Source: Flavipsychrobacter sp. (GTDB lineage Bacteria; Bacteroidota; Bacteroidia; Chitinophagales; Chitinophagaceae). Taken from it: DNA of 64,000 nt. Below, piece after piece: positions 40,149-48,244 of the stretch. The stretch covers positions 191,501 to 255,500 of the forward strand of contig JAWKLD010000001.1 in NCBI GenBank assembly GCA_041392855.1, written 5' to 3'. How positions within the stretch are numbered: the stretch's first letter is position 1; each line of letters starts with the position of its first letter. The position numbers and the translations under genes were made by a program. The notes beneath the pieces were generated by a model. The model did no database searches, was not told the origin of the DNA, and saw only the letters and a list, made by a program, of their open reading frames with translations.

Positions 40149-41528
40149 GCTCTCAGGAGTGTTCTCGTCCTCATCTAAAACACGCTTCTCTACCAAGGCC
40201 TTGTGGTATATTGAGTGTCTTACATATTTTCTGGTAATAAAATAGGATATAGCTGTAACTATCATTAGTGGTATGAATAGAGTATAACCACCTGTAATCT
40301 CTGCTAATAGAAATATAGCGGTAAGCGGTGCGTGCATCACTCCTGCCAATACCCCTGCCATAGCTGCTACAATAAAGTTCTCTGTACGTAATTGTATAAA
40401 ATGGAATAAGTTGACCACATAAGAGAATAGGAAGCCTACTAAACCTCCGATCATAAGTGAAGGTGCAAATATACCTCCATTACCTCCTGCTCCTGTTGTT
40501 AATGCAGCACTGATAGACTTAAAGCCGATCAGCAACATACACATAACTATAATGCCAATGTGAGAGTTGTTAATATGCCGTGCAAAAGAGTGGTCTATTA
40601 ATGCATCATAATTGCCGTGTAGGAGTTTGGTAATTAATCCATATCCTTCTCCATATAGGTCGGGCATAATAAATATGAGTAAGCATAGGGGAATACTACC
40701 CATTAGCCAAGTACGAGCATTGAGTTCTCTTGTATTAAAATACCCTTCTATTCTTTCTACAACATGAGTAGTGTATACAGAAATCAATCCGCAAAGACTG
40801 CCAAGTAATATATAGAATGGGATAGAGCTGATGTCCCAACTTTCAATTATGAGAAAGAAGAACTTATCAGGATATAAAACCTGTGATATAACAGTTGCCG
40901 TAGCTGTTGATATCAGCAAAGGAATAACAAAGGGGATATTAAAATCTATGATTAAGACCTCTAAAGCGAAAATAATACCGGCTATAGGGCTATTAAAGAT
41001 AGCAGCAATACCACTAGCAGCACCACATGCCAACAATAGAGTAGTGTCTCTATAAGATAATCTTAGATCTCTTGCTGTATTAGAACCAATAGCAGCGCCT
41101 GTAGCTACAATTGGGGCCTCCAAACCTACAGAGCCTCCAAGAGCCACAGTTACAGCACTTGTAAACATGTGACCGAAAGCATGCTTCTTTTCTATTCTAC
41201 TCTTTTTAGTGAATATGCTATCTATGATATAGCCAACCCCACGTGTTAATTTGTTTTTGAAAACCTTTGTAAGCAAGAATAAAGAAATACCAATACCTAA
41301 TAATGGGAATATTGCGGTAAGCCAGCTACTGCCCATCAGGTCATTGACATATTCAGCCTGATGCTCTACAAACTGTACTGTTAGCTTTAAGAATACAGCA
41401 GCCAAAGCAGAAAGCGCACCTACTATAAAACTTATGACGATCAAAAAGTTACGATGGCGAACATACTTAACTCTTACGTTGTCAAGCCTTATCAATAGTC
41501 GGGATATATGTCTCTGATATTGTGACAT
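40143..41528 (-). CDS. ClC-family chloride channel or Cl-/H+ antiporter
   Basis: 461 residues with about 10-12 hydrophobic segments. ClC landmarks are GGSVGLEAPIVATGAAIGS (the GxEAP loop with the external gating Glu), GAASGIAAIFNSPIAGIIFALE, and GAGGNGGIFAPSLMIGG (GxFxP loop). Retention of the gating Glu favours an antiporter-like mechanism. Residues before the first membrane segment (~30) and after the last are charged and cytoplasmic; no CBS domains are attached. Its stop is nested with that of the convergent methyltransferase (6-base overlap). Confidence 0.92.
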   Translation of the reverse strand: MSQYQRHISRLLIRLDNVRVKYVRHRNFLIVISFIVGALSALAAVFLKLTVQFVEHQAEYVNDLMGSSWLTAIFPLLGIGISLFLLTKVFKNKLTRGVGYIIDSIFTKKSRIEKKHAFGHMFTSAVTVALGGSVGLEAPIVATGAAIGSNTARDLRLSYRDTTLLLACGAASGIAAIFNSPIAGIIFALEVLIIDFNIPFVIPLLISTATATVISQVLYPDKFFFLIIESWDISSIPFYILLGSLCGLISVYTTHVVERIEGYFNTRELNARTWLMGSIPLCLLIFIMPDLYGEGYGLITKLLHGNYDALIDHSFARHINNSHIGIIVMCMLLIGFKSISAALTTGAGGNGGIFAPSLMIGGLVGFLFSYVVNLFHFIQLRTENFIVAAMAGVLAGVMHAPLTAIFLLAEITGGYTLFIPLMIVTAISYFITRKYVRHSIYHKALVEKRVLDEDENTPESL

Positions 41529-41901
41529 TTTTAAATATACCTACAATGGTAGGTGCGAAGATACAATCCTCTATGGTTTTACGTATTACTATATTGATTT
41601 GTTTCTTGTTTTATATGATAGTATAAGTAGGTGGTCTAGCTATTATTATGTTATTATTTGCAGAGTTCTAGCAGCAGTTTTTCTTGAATAGATACGCTTT
41701 ACTTCTTATATAATAGGGGAGAATAATAAAGGGAAAGAGATTTCCCTATTTGATGTAAAGGAGACAGAGTTTGTCTGTAACGCTATTGTAACGATGGTGT
41801 AACGCTTTTGTGACGCGTGTTTTTTGTATTTGGTTATGTATTGGTTGCATATTGTGGCTAATTGATTACAACCTTTTTATTAACCATAAAACCATGAAAA
41901 T
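41529..41901. other. Intergenic region, 373 bp, with a periodic box array
   Basis: No credible gene on either strand. The left part (41529-41760) is A+T-rich and featureless apart from TATCTTCG on the - strand, one base off the -7 consensus, upstream of the ClC gene. The right part holds four 11-bp-spaced TGTAACG-type boxes (41776-41815), preceded by the small inverted repeat AGACA/TGTCT (41762-41776), upstream of the crystallin gene. No perfect TAnnTTTG element is seen before 41902. Confidence 0.6.
41776..41815 (+). repeat. Four direct TGTAACG boxes with exact 11-bp period
   Basis: TGTAACG starts at 41776, 41787 and 41798, and TGTGACG at 41809: four units, each 11 bases apart (about one helical turn), so all boxes face the same side of the DNA. 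OmpR/PhoB-type response regulators bind tandem direct repeats with 11-bp spacing, so this looks like a binding array for such a regulator, ending 86 bases before the crystallin gene. Confidence 0.7.
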
Positions 41902-43089
41902 ATGTGTCATGTAACATTTTATAAGAACAATGATTATGATGGAGATTCCGATTATTATGCAGATCCACAAGGGAAAGAAAGTGGAGTAATGAACGGAATT
42001 GATTCCATGAAAACAGGCTCAGATACTTGGGTCGTAGTTTACAATAGTAAATATTACGAAGGCGACTGGATGAAAGTCGGTCCTAGCACTTCTCTCAGTG
42101 ATCTAAACAATACGAGTAGAAGTGGTGGAGGTGACTGGAAAAATCAGATACAAAGCTTTGTGATGTATGATAGTAAACCTTCTTTTTGGGATACGAGCTC
42201 AGGAACGCCGACATTAGACTTAAATGGGTGCAAGGTGTATTTTACAGAGAATACCAATTTGAAAGGAGACAATAAAACTTATAGCGGAAGTACTTCAGTG
42301 GATAGTCTTTTAAGTGTTGGTTATACTACCGATTTGACTAAGTCAATGTATAATAGTATCAACTCGCTTAAAACAGGAACGGGGGCATGGCTTGCCATCT
42401 ATGATGAGACTAATTATGGAGGCAATTACAAGCGTATATATCCTAATACAACCTATAAAGATCTTAATAGTGTAAGCAGAGGTACTGATGGCGATTGGAA
42501 AAATCAAATCCAGAGTTTTGAGTTATATAATCAACTACCAAGTAATTGGTCATTATCATTCGATCAAGATACATTTAAGGGGTTGTTTGACGGGGAATAT
42601 ACCGATAACAAGATAAGTGGCGATGCTTTTGCTTATCAAACTCAAGATGCAGAATATCGTATCTATGCCCCTACTATATCTTACCCATCAATAGACACAA
42701 TGGTGGTGTCTCTTTCTATTGATCATATTATTGGTATGTCTACAGATGACCATGTGACCCTTGATCTTACGTTTAATTCAGACGGGCTTATTAGTATCAC
42801 TAACTATACTTGGGATGCAGGTAGTAACTATCAAATACCTGATGGTGTTGTGAAAGCTGTAGATATATCTGCGGAGATCCTAGGTGCAGTAGGTGCGTTG
42901 GAATCCTGTGGTATATCAGAGGCGGCAGCCAATGAATTTATAGAAGTGTTTGATACAGCTTGTAAAGTGTTTAATGATATTTCTAATTTAATGGCAAAGT
43001 GGTCTGAGAACGATGGAGGACGTTTTTATTTAATTCCTGTCGTTGCACATGTTATTAATAGGGCTTGCTATTCAGTAGTTAAATCTTAA
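41902..43089 (+). CDS. Beta/gamma-crystallin-domain protein with an unrecognised C-terminal domain
   Basis: 395 residues, no signal peptide. Residues 1-90 and 108-210 are two homologous beta/gamma-crystallin domains. Each has Greek-key motifs (FYKNNDYDG / VYFTENTNLKGD, then YNSKYYEGDW / YDETNYGGNY) and ends DWKNQIQSFxxY. The usual calcium motif (N/D)(N/D)xx(S/T)S is only partly kept. Residues ~218-300 contain SFDQDTF and MVVSLSIDHIIGMSTDDHVTLDLTFNSDG, which align with the neighbouring 167-residue protein. The remainder (~315-395) is helical and unrecognised. Probably a structural or stress protein; export route, if any, is not visible. Preceded by four 11-bp-spaced boxes. Confidence 0.7.
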   Translation: MCHVTFYKNNDYDGDSDYYADPQGKESGVMNGIDSMKTGSDTWVVVYNSKYYEGDWMKVGPSTSLSDLNNTSRSGGGDWKNQIQSFVMYDSKPSFWDTSSGTPTLDLNGCKVYFTENTNLKGDNKTYSGSTSVDSLLSVGYTTDLTKSMYNSINSLKTGTGAWLAIYDETNYGGNYKRIYPNTTYKDLNSVSRGTDGDWKNQIQSFELYNQLPSNWSLSFDQDTFKGLFDGEYTDNKISGDAFAYQTQDAEYRIYAPTISYPSIDTMVVSLSIDHIIGMSTDDHVTLDLTFNSDGLISITNYTWDAGSNYQIPDGVVKAVDISAEILGAVGALESCGISEAAANEFIEVFDTACKVFNDISNLMAKWSENDGGRFYLIPVVAHVINRACYSVVKS

Positions 43090-43120
43090 TCAAATTCAAT
43101 CACCTTAAAACAATAATAAA

Positions 43121-43624
43121 ATGACTTTTGATCATAATACTTTTGCTACTGAATTGGGTAGCCAAAATGAAATAACAATTAGTAAATCTTGGTTTCAATG
43201 GGCCAATACATCAGGTAGTCTTAACACGACAATGGAATATATGAAAGGTGGAGATACTTATCGTACCTGGTATCAAGAGACCTCAAACATGAAAGAAGAT
43301 GCAGGGATGCTGGTGTCATGTAAAATAGATTATGAACGTGCTACAGGAGACGATCATATTATTCTCCTTACTGGGTTTGCTATTACGCAAGATGGCCCTA
43401 AAATGATATTTGCACAAGCGTCAGTACAGTTTCATGGTAGTGAGGATAATAATATTGTAGGTGCTCCTGTAAAATCAGGAGATATGGCGCAAGGTGTTTA
43501 TGACTCTCTTAGCGCTATATTATCTGACAACTTTGGGGAAGTAGATGATTCTACAGCAGGGCGGCAAACACTTCCTGAAATTGCTAAGCTCAATGTTGCA
43601 GCCATGCAAGCAGCAGTTTCATAA
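43121..43624 (+). CDS. Unrecognised protein sharing a domain with the crystallin protein
   Basis: 167 residues, no signal peptide, one cysteine. No named family recognised. It starts MTFDHNTF, comparable with SFDQDTF at residue ~219 of the upstream protein. Residues 63-92 (MLVSCKIDYERATGDDHIILLTGFAITQDG) align with residues 267-295 there; shared positions include M-x-V-S-x-x-I-D and D-D-H-(V/I), with D-G ten to eleven residues later. It lies 31 bases downstream on the same strand with no terminator between, so the two are one operon. It may be a single-domain partner of the crystallin protein. Confidence 0.6.
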   Translation: MTFDHNTFATELGSQNEITISKSWFQWANTSGSLNTTMEYMKGGDTYRTWYQETSNMKEDAGMLVSCKIDYERATGDDHIILLTGFAITQDGPKMIFAQASVQFHGSEDNNIVGAPVKSGDMAQGVYDSLSAILSDNFGEVDDSTAGRQTLPEIAKLNVAAMQAAVS

Positions 43625-43647
43625 TAGCTTTATGCTAATATTATTCA

Positions 43648-43688
43648 TTAACAACAAAAGCCACCCATTGGGTGGCTTTTGTTGTTAA
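43648..43688. terminator. Bidirectional terminator, 41-bp palindrome
   Basis: Twenty-base arms (43648-43667 and 43669-43688) are perfect reverse complements around a single T. GCCACCCA/TGGGTGGC forms the core with A- and T-rich flanks, ending both the crystallin operon (+) and tRNA-Arg (-). Confidence 0.9.
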
Positions 43689-43692
43689 ATAG

Positions 43693-43764
43693 CAGCCTCG
43701 TCAGGAATCGAACCTGAATCTGGAGCTTCGGAAACTCTTATACTATCCATTGTACTACGAGGCC
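43693..43764 (-). tRNA. tRNA-Arg (anticodon CCG)
   Basis: Acceptor GGCCTCG pairs with CGAGGCT (one G-T pair), discriminator G. Anticodon loop TTCCGAA gives CCG. The anticodon stem has one A-C mismatch at its base (27-43). T-arm TCAGG-TTCGATT-CCTGA. No CCA encoded. TACCTTTG on the - strand at 43784-43777 is a likely -7 element. Confidence 0.88.
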
Positions 43765-43776
43765 GTGAGATGTAAG

Positions 43777-43784
43777 CAAAGGTA
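43777..43784 (-). promoter_or_regulatory. -7 element of tRNA-Arg (TACCTTTG)
   Basis: Exact TAnnTTTG on the - strand, 12 bases before the tRNA 5' end. The -33 element is not at N19. Confidence 0.5.
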
Positions 43785-43929
43785 ACATTTCTGTTATGGT
43801 ATTTATATTCAACCTTTTGATTGTATGTAATTTATACTGATTATATAATTGTTAGGTGGTGTGTTGATTGTAAGATAATAGAAGACATGGCTTAGATAAT
43901 AACATAGGCAATTAAGAATGTATGCCAAT

Positions 43930-43959
43930 AAAAAAGCAGCTCATTTGAGCTGCTTTTTT
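43930..43959. terminator. Terminator of tRNA-Glu
   Basis: Perfect 14-bp stem AAAAAAGCAGCTCA/TGAGCTGCTTTTTT with a two-base loop, 4 bases after the tRNA 3' end; T-rich on either strand. Confidence 0.9.
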
Positions 43960-43963
43960 GATG

Positions 43964-44035
43964 TACCACGTACGGGAATCGAACCCGTGATTCCTCCGTG
44001 AAAGGGAGGCGTCTTAACCCCTTGACCAACGCGGC
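43964..44035 (-). tRNA. tRNA-Glu (anticodon TTC)
   Basis: Acceptor GCCGCGT pairs with ACGTGGT (two G-T pairs), discriminator A. Anticodon stem CCTCC/GGAGG closes loop CTTTCAC, giving TTC. T-arm ACGGG-TTCGATT-CCCGT. No CCA encoded. Confidence 0.93.
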
Positions 44036-44053
44036 ATCTCCGTTTTGGGATTG

Positions 44054-44085
44054 CAAAGATAGCACACGTTTTCTTTCCGTCAAAA
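44054..44085 (-). promoter_or_regulatory. Promoter of tRNA-Glu (TTTTG-N19-TATCTTTG)
   Basis: On the - strand, TTTTG (44085-44081), exactly 19 bases, then TATCTTTG (44061-44054). It uses the same spacing as the tRNA-Gln, gldB and rpmB promoters. Confidence 0.75.
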
Positions 44086-44101
44086 CTTTTTTTACGAAAA
44101 A

Positions 44102-44869
44102 TTAATTTGCCATCATTGCGTTAATAATACCAAGGAAGTCTTCAGCTTTTAAGGCAGCACCACCAATCAACCCTCCATCTACGTCTGGGCAAGCAAAAAG
44201 CTCATTGGCATTGCTTGGTTTACAGCTACCGCCATATAATATTGTAGTATCATTTGCTATAGTTTCACCATATTTTCCTGCTAATACCGAACGGATATGA
44301 GCATGTATTTCCTGAGCTTGCTCAGAGCTTGCCGTACGACCTGTACCAATAGCCCAAATAGGCTCGTAGGCAATAACAACATTTTTCATTTGCTCTTCGC
44401 CAAGGTGGAAAAGGCTTTCTTTTATTTGTTTTTCTACAAAGCTATTTTGCTCATTAGCATCCCTTATTTCAAGAGACTCTCCACAACAAAAGATAACTTG
44501 TAGATTGTTTGATAAGGCAACATCTACTTTTTGAGCCAATTGTTCGTTGCTTTCATTGAAGTATTCACGACGCTCAGAGTGGCCTATGATCACATAGCTT
44601 ACCCCCAAGTGCGCTAGCATGGGTGCCGATATTTCACCAGTGTATGCTCCAGATGCTTTTTCGTGACAGTTTTGTGCTCCTGTACTTATATGCGCTGCAT
44701 TATTGGTTTGTGCTACAGTAAGCGCTATGTTTAAGTATGGTGGGCATATAACTACTTGCTTAGTATCTGTAAGGGTAGGTAAGCCGTTAATGATATCGTT
44801 AACTAAAGTTTGTCCTTCAGCAAGATTTTGATTCATTTTCCAGTTACCTGCTACTATTTTTTTACGCAT
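44102..44869 (-). CDS. tpiA: Triosephosphate isomerase
   Basis: 255 residues. Active-site residues are all visible: Asn9-x-Lys11 (GNWKMN), electrophile His97 (IIGHSERREYF) and catalytic base Glu169 (AYEPIWAIGTG), with the phosphate-binding GGS near the end (YGGSCKPSN). It interconverts dihydroxyacetone phosphate and glyceraldehyde 3-phosphate in glycolysis. It starts 26 bases after the GlmU-like gene on the same strand, so both are likely one transcript. The tRNA-Glu promoter follows its stop. Confidence 0.97.
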   Translation of the reverse strand: MRKKIVAGNWKMNQNLAEGQTLVNDIINGLPTLTDTKQVVICPPYLNIALTVAQTNNAAHISTGAQNCHEKASGAYTGEISAPMLAHLGVSYVIIGHSERREYFNESNEQLAQKVDVALSNNLQVIFCCGESLEIRDANEQNSFVEKQIKESLFHLGEEQMKNVVIAYEPIWAIGTGRTASSEQAQEIHAHIRSVLAGKYGETIANDTTILYGGSCKPSNANELFACPDVDGGLIGGAALKAEDFLGIINAMMAN

Positions 44870-44895
44870 CTTATGTGTTTTAATTGTATAAAGTA

Positions 44896-46101
44896 TTATC
44901 CATTAGCAAAGGTGTCTCTTTGCGATTGAGTATGGTCAAATATATATTGATACATTTTTCGCTCCTTTTCATTAAGGCTTCTTTTTCTTCTAGCCATCAT
45001 TCTATCCGCTGTCTCCAAAGCTCTTTCCAGTCTATAGCTGGTCATACCTTCGCTACCTCCCCATGCAAATGAAGGAATAAATTTTTCGGGGAAACTACCA
45101 CCATATATATTGGCAGAAACACCTACTACTGTCCCGGTGTTAAACATGGTATTGATACCACATTTAGAATGATCTCCCATTAGTAAACCACAGAAAGTTT
45201 CTCCGGTTTGTATGGACTTGTTATTATGTTCATCCCATATTTTGATGGTGTCGTAGTTGTTTTTCAGGTTGGAGCAATTGGTGTCTGCACCGAGGTTACA
45301 CCATTCGCCAATTACAGCATTTCCCAAGTAGCCATCATGCCCCTTATTACTGTTAGCAAAATAGACAACATTGCTATTTTCTCCACCTACTTTGCAGCCT
45401 GAACCAATGGTAGTGTCAGCATAAATTTTAGCCCCCATTTTTAATGCTGCATGTTCACATACTGCAATAGGACCTCGCATTAAAACGCCTTCCAGTATTT
45501 CTGCATTTTTGCCTATATATATAGGCCCTGTTGTCGCATTGATAATGCATCCTGCCGCTATGTTGGCTCCTTCTTCTATAAATATATTATCAGCACTTCT
45601 TACGGTTACATCTTCAGGTATTGTTTGGCTTTTTCGACCTTTAGTTAGGAGTGCAAAATCGTTGGTGATAGCAGCACCATTAAGCTTGAATATATCCCAG
45701 ATATGCTTAAGTCTAGTTATTTCACCTTGATGCGCAATGCTTTCAATATTAGTGTCAATATGGATGCCGTTATTAAATGACAAGGCAGAGTCATCTACAC
45801 GTGCTGCTATTATAAGGTCTCCTTGTAGTAGTTGTTGACCTGCTGAAAGGGAATTTATTTGTTCGTATAGTTCCTGTGTAGCAAAAACGCTTCCGTTGAT
45901 GAACAGGTTGTCGGTAGAAGCATTAGTAGGGTATACTTCTTGGAGGTATTCTTCAGTTAAAGATCCTGATTCTTGTTTGAAGAAATGTTCCCAACGTTCG
46001 CGCATTGTCATGATTCCACAACGAATATCTGCTATTGGTCGTGTATGTGTAAATGGTAGAAGTTGGTAACGAGTTTCGTCGTCGAATAGTATAATTGTCA
46101 T
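44896..46101 (-). CDS. GlmU-like putative sugar nucleotidyltransferase
   Basis: About 401 residues from ATG 46101 (the longest frame uses GTG 46116). The N-terminus IILFDDETRYQLLPFTHTRPIADIRCGI is that of the Bacteroidota 'GlmU family' protein: it resembles a nucleotidyltransferase domain but lacks a clear G-G-x-G-T-R loop. The C-terminal half is a left-handed beta-helix with hexapeptide repeats (IGKNAEILEGVLMRGPIAVCEHAALKMGAKIY in outline) and ends in a helical tail. Likely UDP-sugar or acyl/acetyl transfer for envelope precursors, activity unproven. TAATTTCG just before the ATG is one base off the -7 consensus. Confidence 0.78.
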   Translation of the reverse strand: MTIILFDDETRYQLLPFTHTRPIADIRCGIMTMRERWEHFFKQESGSLTEEYLQEVYPTNASTDNLFINGSVFATQELYEQINSLSAGQQLLQGDLIIAARVDDSALSFNNGIHIDTNIESIAHQGEITRLKHIWDIFKLNGAAITNDFALLTKGRKSQTIPEDVTVRSADNIFIEEGANIAAGCIINATTGPIYIGKNAEILEGVLMRGPIAVCEHAALKMGAKIYADTTIGSGCKVGGENSNVVYFANSNKGHDGYLGNAVIGEWCNLGADTNCSNLKNNYDTIKIWDEHNNKSIQTGETFCGLLMGDHSKCGINTMFNTGTVVGVSANIYGGSFPEKFIPSFAWGGSEGMTSYRLERALETADRMMARRKRSLNEKERKMYQYIFDHTQSQRDTFANG

Positions 46102-46160
46102 ATCCGAAATTAGCACTCTTCGTAATACCCCTAAGGGGATAGAGCGATTTTATAAAAACA

Positions 46161-46186
46161 AAAATCCCGACAAAAGTCGGGATTTT
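46161..46186. terminator. Terminator after rpmE2
   Basis: Perfect 11-bp stem AAAATCCCGAC/GTCGGGATTTT with an AAAA loop, between rpmE2 and the GlmU-like gene; the stem's own T tail works on either strand. Confidence 0.85.
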
Positions 46187-46214
46187 AAATTCGATAAGCA
46201 AGTAAGTAGTAGTA

Positions 46215-46463
46215 CTACTTCTTCGCGTAACGCTTTTTGAACTTCTCGATACGACCAGCTGTATCCACAAATACAGACTTACCTGTATAGAAAGGGTGAG
46301 ACTTGTGAGATATCTCGACTTTTACAAGTGGATATTCATTACCATCTTCCCAAACAATAGTTTCTTTTGTTGGAGTAGTAGAACGAGTCAAGAAACCATA
46401 GTCGTTTGACATGTCTTTAAATACTACTAAGCGGTACTCTTCAGGATGTATTCCTTTTTTCAT
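46215..46463 (-). CDS. rpmE2: 50S ribosomal protein bL31, type B
   Basis: 82 residues. MKKGIHPEEYRLVVFKD, SHPFYTGKSVFVDTAGRIEKFKKRY identify bL31. The cysteines of the zinc-binding type A form are absent, so this is the zinc-independent type B, the usual one in Bacteroidota. Single-gene unit with a consensus promoter (46514-46545) and its own terminator. Confidence 0.96.
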   Translation of the reverse strand: MKKGIHPEEYRLVVFKDMSNDYGFLTRSTTPTKETIVWEDGNEYPLVKVEISHKSHPFYTGKSVFVDTAGRIEKFKKRYAKK

Positions 46464-46513
46464 TTGTTATATCTTTTTAAGCATGATTCTGACCATGCGA
46501 TTAAATGAGCTTG

Positions 46514-46545
46514 CAAAGTTAAGTTCTTTTAACTTAATCCGCAAA
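46514..46545 (-). promoter_or_regulatory. Promoter of rpmE2 (TTTG-N20-TAACTTTG)
   Basis: On the - strand, TTTG (46545-46542), 20 bases, TAACTTTG (46521-46514). A short inverted repeat AAGTTA...TAACTT (about 46517-46536) overlaps it and could be an operator. Confidence 0.65.
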
Positions 46546-46570
46546 AATATCTAGATATCTGTTATTTATT

Positions 46571-47095
46571 TTATTTAAGTAGTTTTTTTAGGTCTTCTGC
46601 AGCTTGCTCGGCAAAATTATATTTTGCTATGATCTTCCCGTCAGGCCCTATAAGAAAGGCTTGAGGGATAAAACGAACGCCATAAGCTGCTCCTCCTACA
46701 GATTCCCAGCCACCTAAGTCACTCATATGGTAAGGCCAAACCAAACCATCTTTTTCGATAGCAGCTATCCATTTATCCTTGTCTTTGTCTAAAGAGAAAC
46801 TAACTATTGTAAAGCCTTTTTTGGCGTCTTTAAACTTTTTGTCTTTATAGTCATTATATAATGCTACTAGTTTCGGGTTGGCATGACGGCAAGGACCGCA
46901 CCAAGATGCCCAAAAATCAAGTAAAACAACTCTTTTTTTACTGATCTCTGATAGTTTAATGGTCTCTCCTTGAGGGTTCTTGAACTCTAATTCAGGAGCT
47001 GCATCTCCTATGTTCATTTTAGTATTGCCTGGCTGTGCTTGTGCAGCTACTGTAAGTGTTGCTAATGCTACTATTAGCGTAAATATTCTTTTCAT
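46571..47095 (-). CDS. TlpA-like periplasmic thioredoxin-fold protein
   Basis: About 174 residues from ATG 47095. The longest frame (47137) adds 14 residues before a normal signal peptide, so the inner start is preferred. Signal peptide ends VAAQAQ. The redoxin domain begins IGDAAPELEFKNPQGE and has the active site WASWCGPC (Cys66, Cys69) and the cis-Pro loop RFIPQAFLIGPDG. It is probably a reductase of periplasmic disulfides, as in cytochrome c maturation or protein repair. It lies downstream of an MBL hydrolase gene with a 48-base gap on the same strand. Confidence 0.88.
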   Translation of the reverse strand: MKRIFTLIVALATLTVAAQAQPGNTKMNIGDAAPELEFKNPQGETIKLSEISKKRVVLLDFWASWCGPCRHANPKLVALYNDYKDKKFKDAKKGFTIVSFSLDKDKDKWIAAIEKDGLVWPYHMSDLGGWESVGGAAYGVRFIPQAFLIGPDGKIIAKYNFAEQAAEDLKKLLK

Positions 47096-47143
47096 TGTAT
47101 CGATTTGTAGATTGTGAATATAAGAAGGATAGTGCAAAGGAAA

Positions 47144-47911
47144 TCATAAATGGAGGGTTAATCCGTCATATGCCAACGAAATATTAACCGGTAGTTGTTC
47201 TGATATAGCATCATGAAGCCCTAATTGGTGGCTAATATGCGTGAAGTATGTATTTTCTGGAGCTATTTGCTGAGCTATAGCTATGGCCTCTTCCAGTGTG
47301 AAGTGTGATATATGCTTTTCTAGCCTCAAGGCATTTAATACTAAGGTGCTACTTCCTTTTATTTTCTCCAGTTCGTTTTCTGCTATATAATTAGCATCGG
47401 TGATATAGGTGAAATCATTGATCCTAAAGCCAAGTACCTCCATTTTATAGTGCATCACTTTTATTGGAGTAATAGTGATATCGCCAATAGTGAAGCTATC
47501 TTGACCGTTAATTGTATTTAAGTCAATTTGAGGAATGCCAGGGTAGGATCTATTATTAAATACATATTCAAACTCTCTACGAAGCACCTCTTGCGTCTCT
47601 TCATTAGCAAATATTTGCATTGGCTTCCCCATGAAGAAATTATATGCTCTAACATCATCAAGCCCCGCAACATGGTCTTTATGCCCATGTGTATACACTA
47701 TTGCATCCAACTGCTCTACTTTAGCCCTAAGCATTTGATATCTAAAGTCGGGACCTGTGTCGATAACAATAGTAGTGTTGTCAGACTGTATGAGTATAGA
47801 AGACCGAAGACGGCTGTCTTTCGGGTTGTTAGATAAACATATATCACATTTGCATGCTATTACAGGCACGCCTTGAGAGGTTCCGGTTCCAAGAAATGTG
47901 ACTTTGAGCAT
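47144..47911 (-). CDS. MBL-fold metal-dependent hydrolase (PhnP-like)
   Basis: 255 residues. The N-terminus VTFLGTGTSQGVPVIACKCDICLSNNPKDSRLRSS matches the PhnP-like group of MBL proteins, including the Cys cluster that binds a structural zinc. HGHKDHVAG is the HxHxDH metal motif; DTGPDFRYQ and THISHQLG supply later ligands. Family members include cyclic phosphodiesterases; the substrate here is unknown. Its start is 1 base after the 108-residue gene's stop, so the two are one operon. Confidence 0.85.
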   Translation of the reverse strand: MLKVTFLGTGTSQGVPVIACKCDICLSNNPKDSRLRSSILIQSDNTTIVIDTGPDFRYQMLRAKVEQLDAIVYTHGHKDHVAGLDDVRAYNFFMGKPMQIFANEETQEVLRREFEYVFNNRSYPGIPQIDLNTINGQDSFTIGDITITPIKVMHYKMEVLGFRINDFTYITDANYIAENELEKIKGSSTLVLNALRLEKHISHFTLEEAIAIAQQIAPENTYFTHISHQLGLHDAISEQLPVNISLAYDGLTLHL

Positions 47912-47912
47912 T

Positions 47913-48227
47913 CTATAGGTCTATTTTTGATTGTTCTGCGCTATCATCATTTGCCTTTTTCTCAATTCCTTTCATCAGGTCTTCATACCATTTTAGCATC
48001 TCTCCGCTCAATTCTTCTTTTGTAACTTCTATAGTAGGTAATATCTCTACCAATACATTAATTCGCCCTTCCACACTTAAGAACTTATTGATAACAGCCA
48101 CCTTCCTGTCCTCAATGATACAATAGCCGGAGTTGAAGTTCCCTTTTTCGTAACGGATAACATATCGAGCTTCCTCGAATAGTTGTTCCATTTTTTTTAG
48201 TGTGTTTGGTGTATATTTGAAGTTCAT
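47913..48227 (-). CDS. Conserved Bacteroidota protein of unknown function
   Basis: About 104 residues from ATG 48227; the longest frame begins at TTG 48239, close to the divergent gene at 48245. The sequence NFKYTPNTLKKMEQLFEEARYVIRYEKGNFNSGYCIIEDRKVAVINKFLSVEGRI in outline is a small helix-plus-beta protein found beside PhnP-like MBL genes in many Bacteroidota. Function is not known. The C-terminus is charged and probably disordered. No signal peptide, so cytoplasmic. Overlap with the following gene is avoided by 1 base. Confidence 0.7.
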   Translation of the reverse strand: MNFKYTPNTLKKMEQLFEEARYVIRYEKGNFNSGYCIIEDRKVAVINKFLSVEGRINVLVEILPTIEVTKEELSGEMLKWYEDLMKGIEKKANDDSAEQSKIDL

Positions 48228-48244
48228 TTGCAAATACAATTTCA

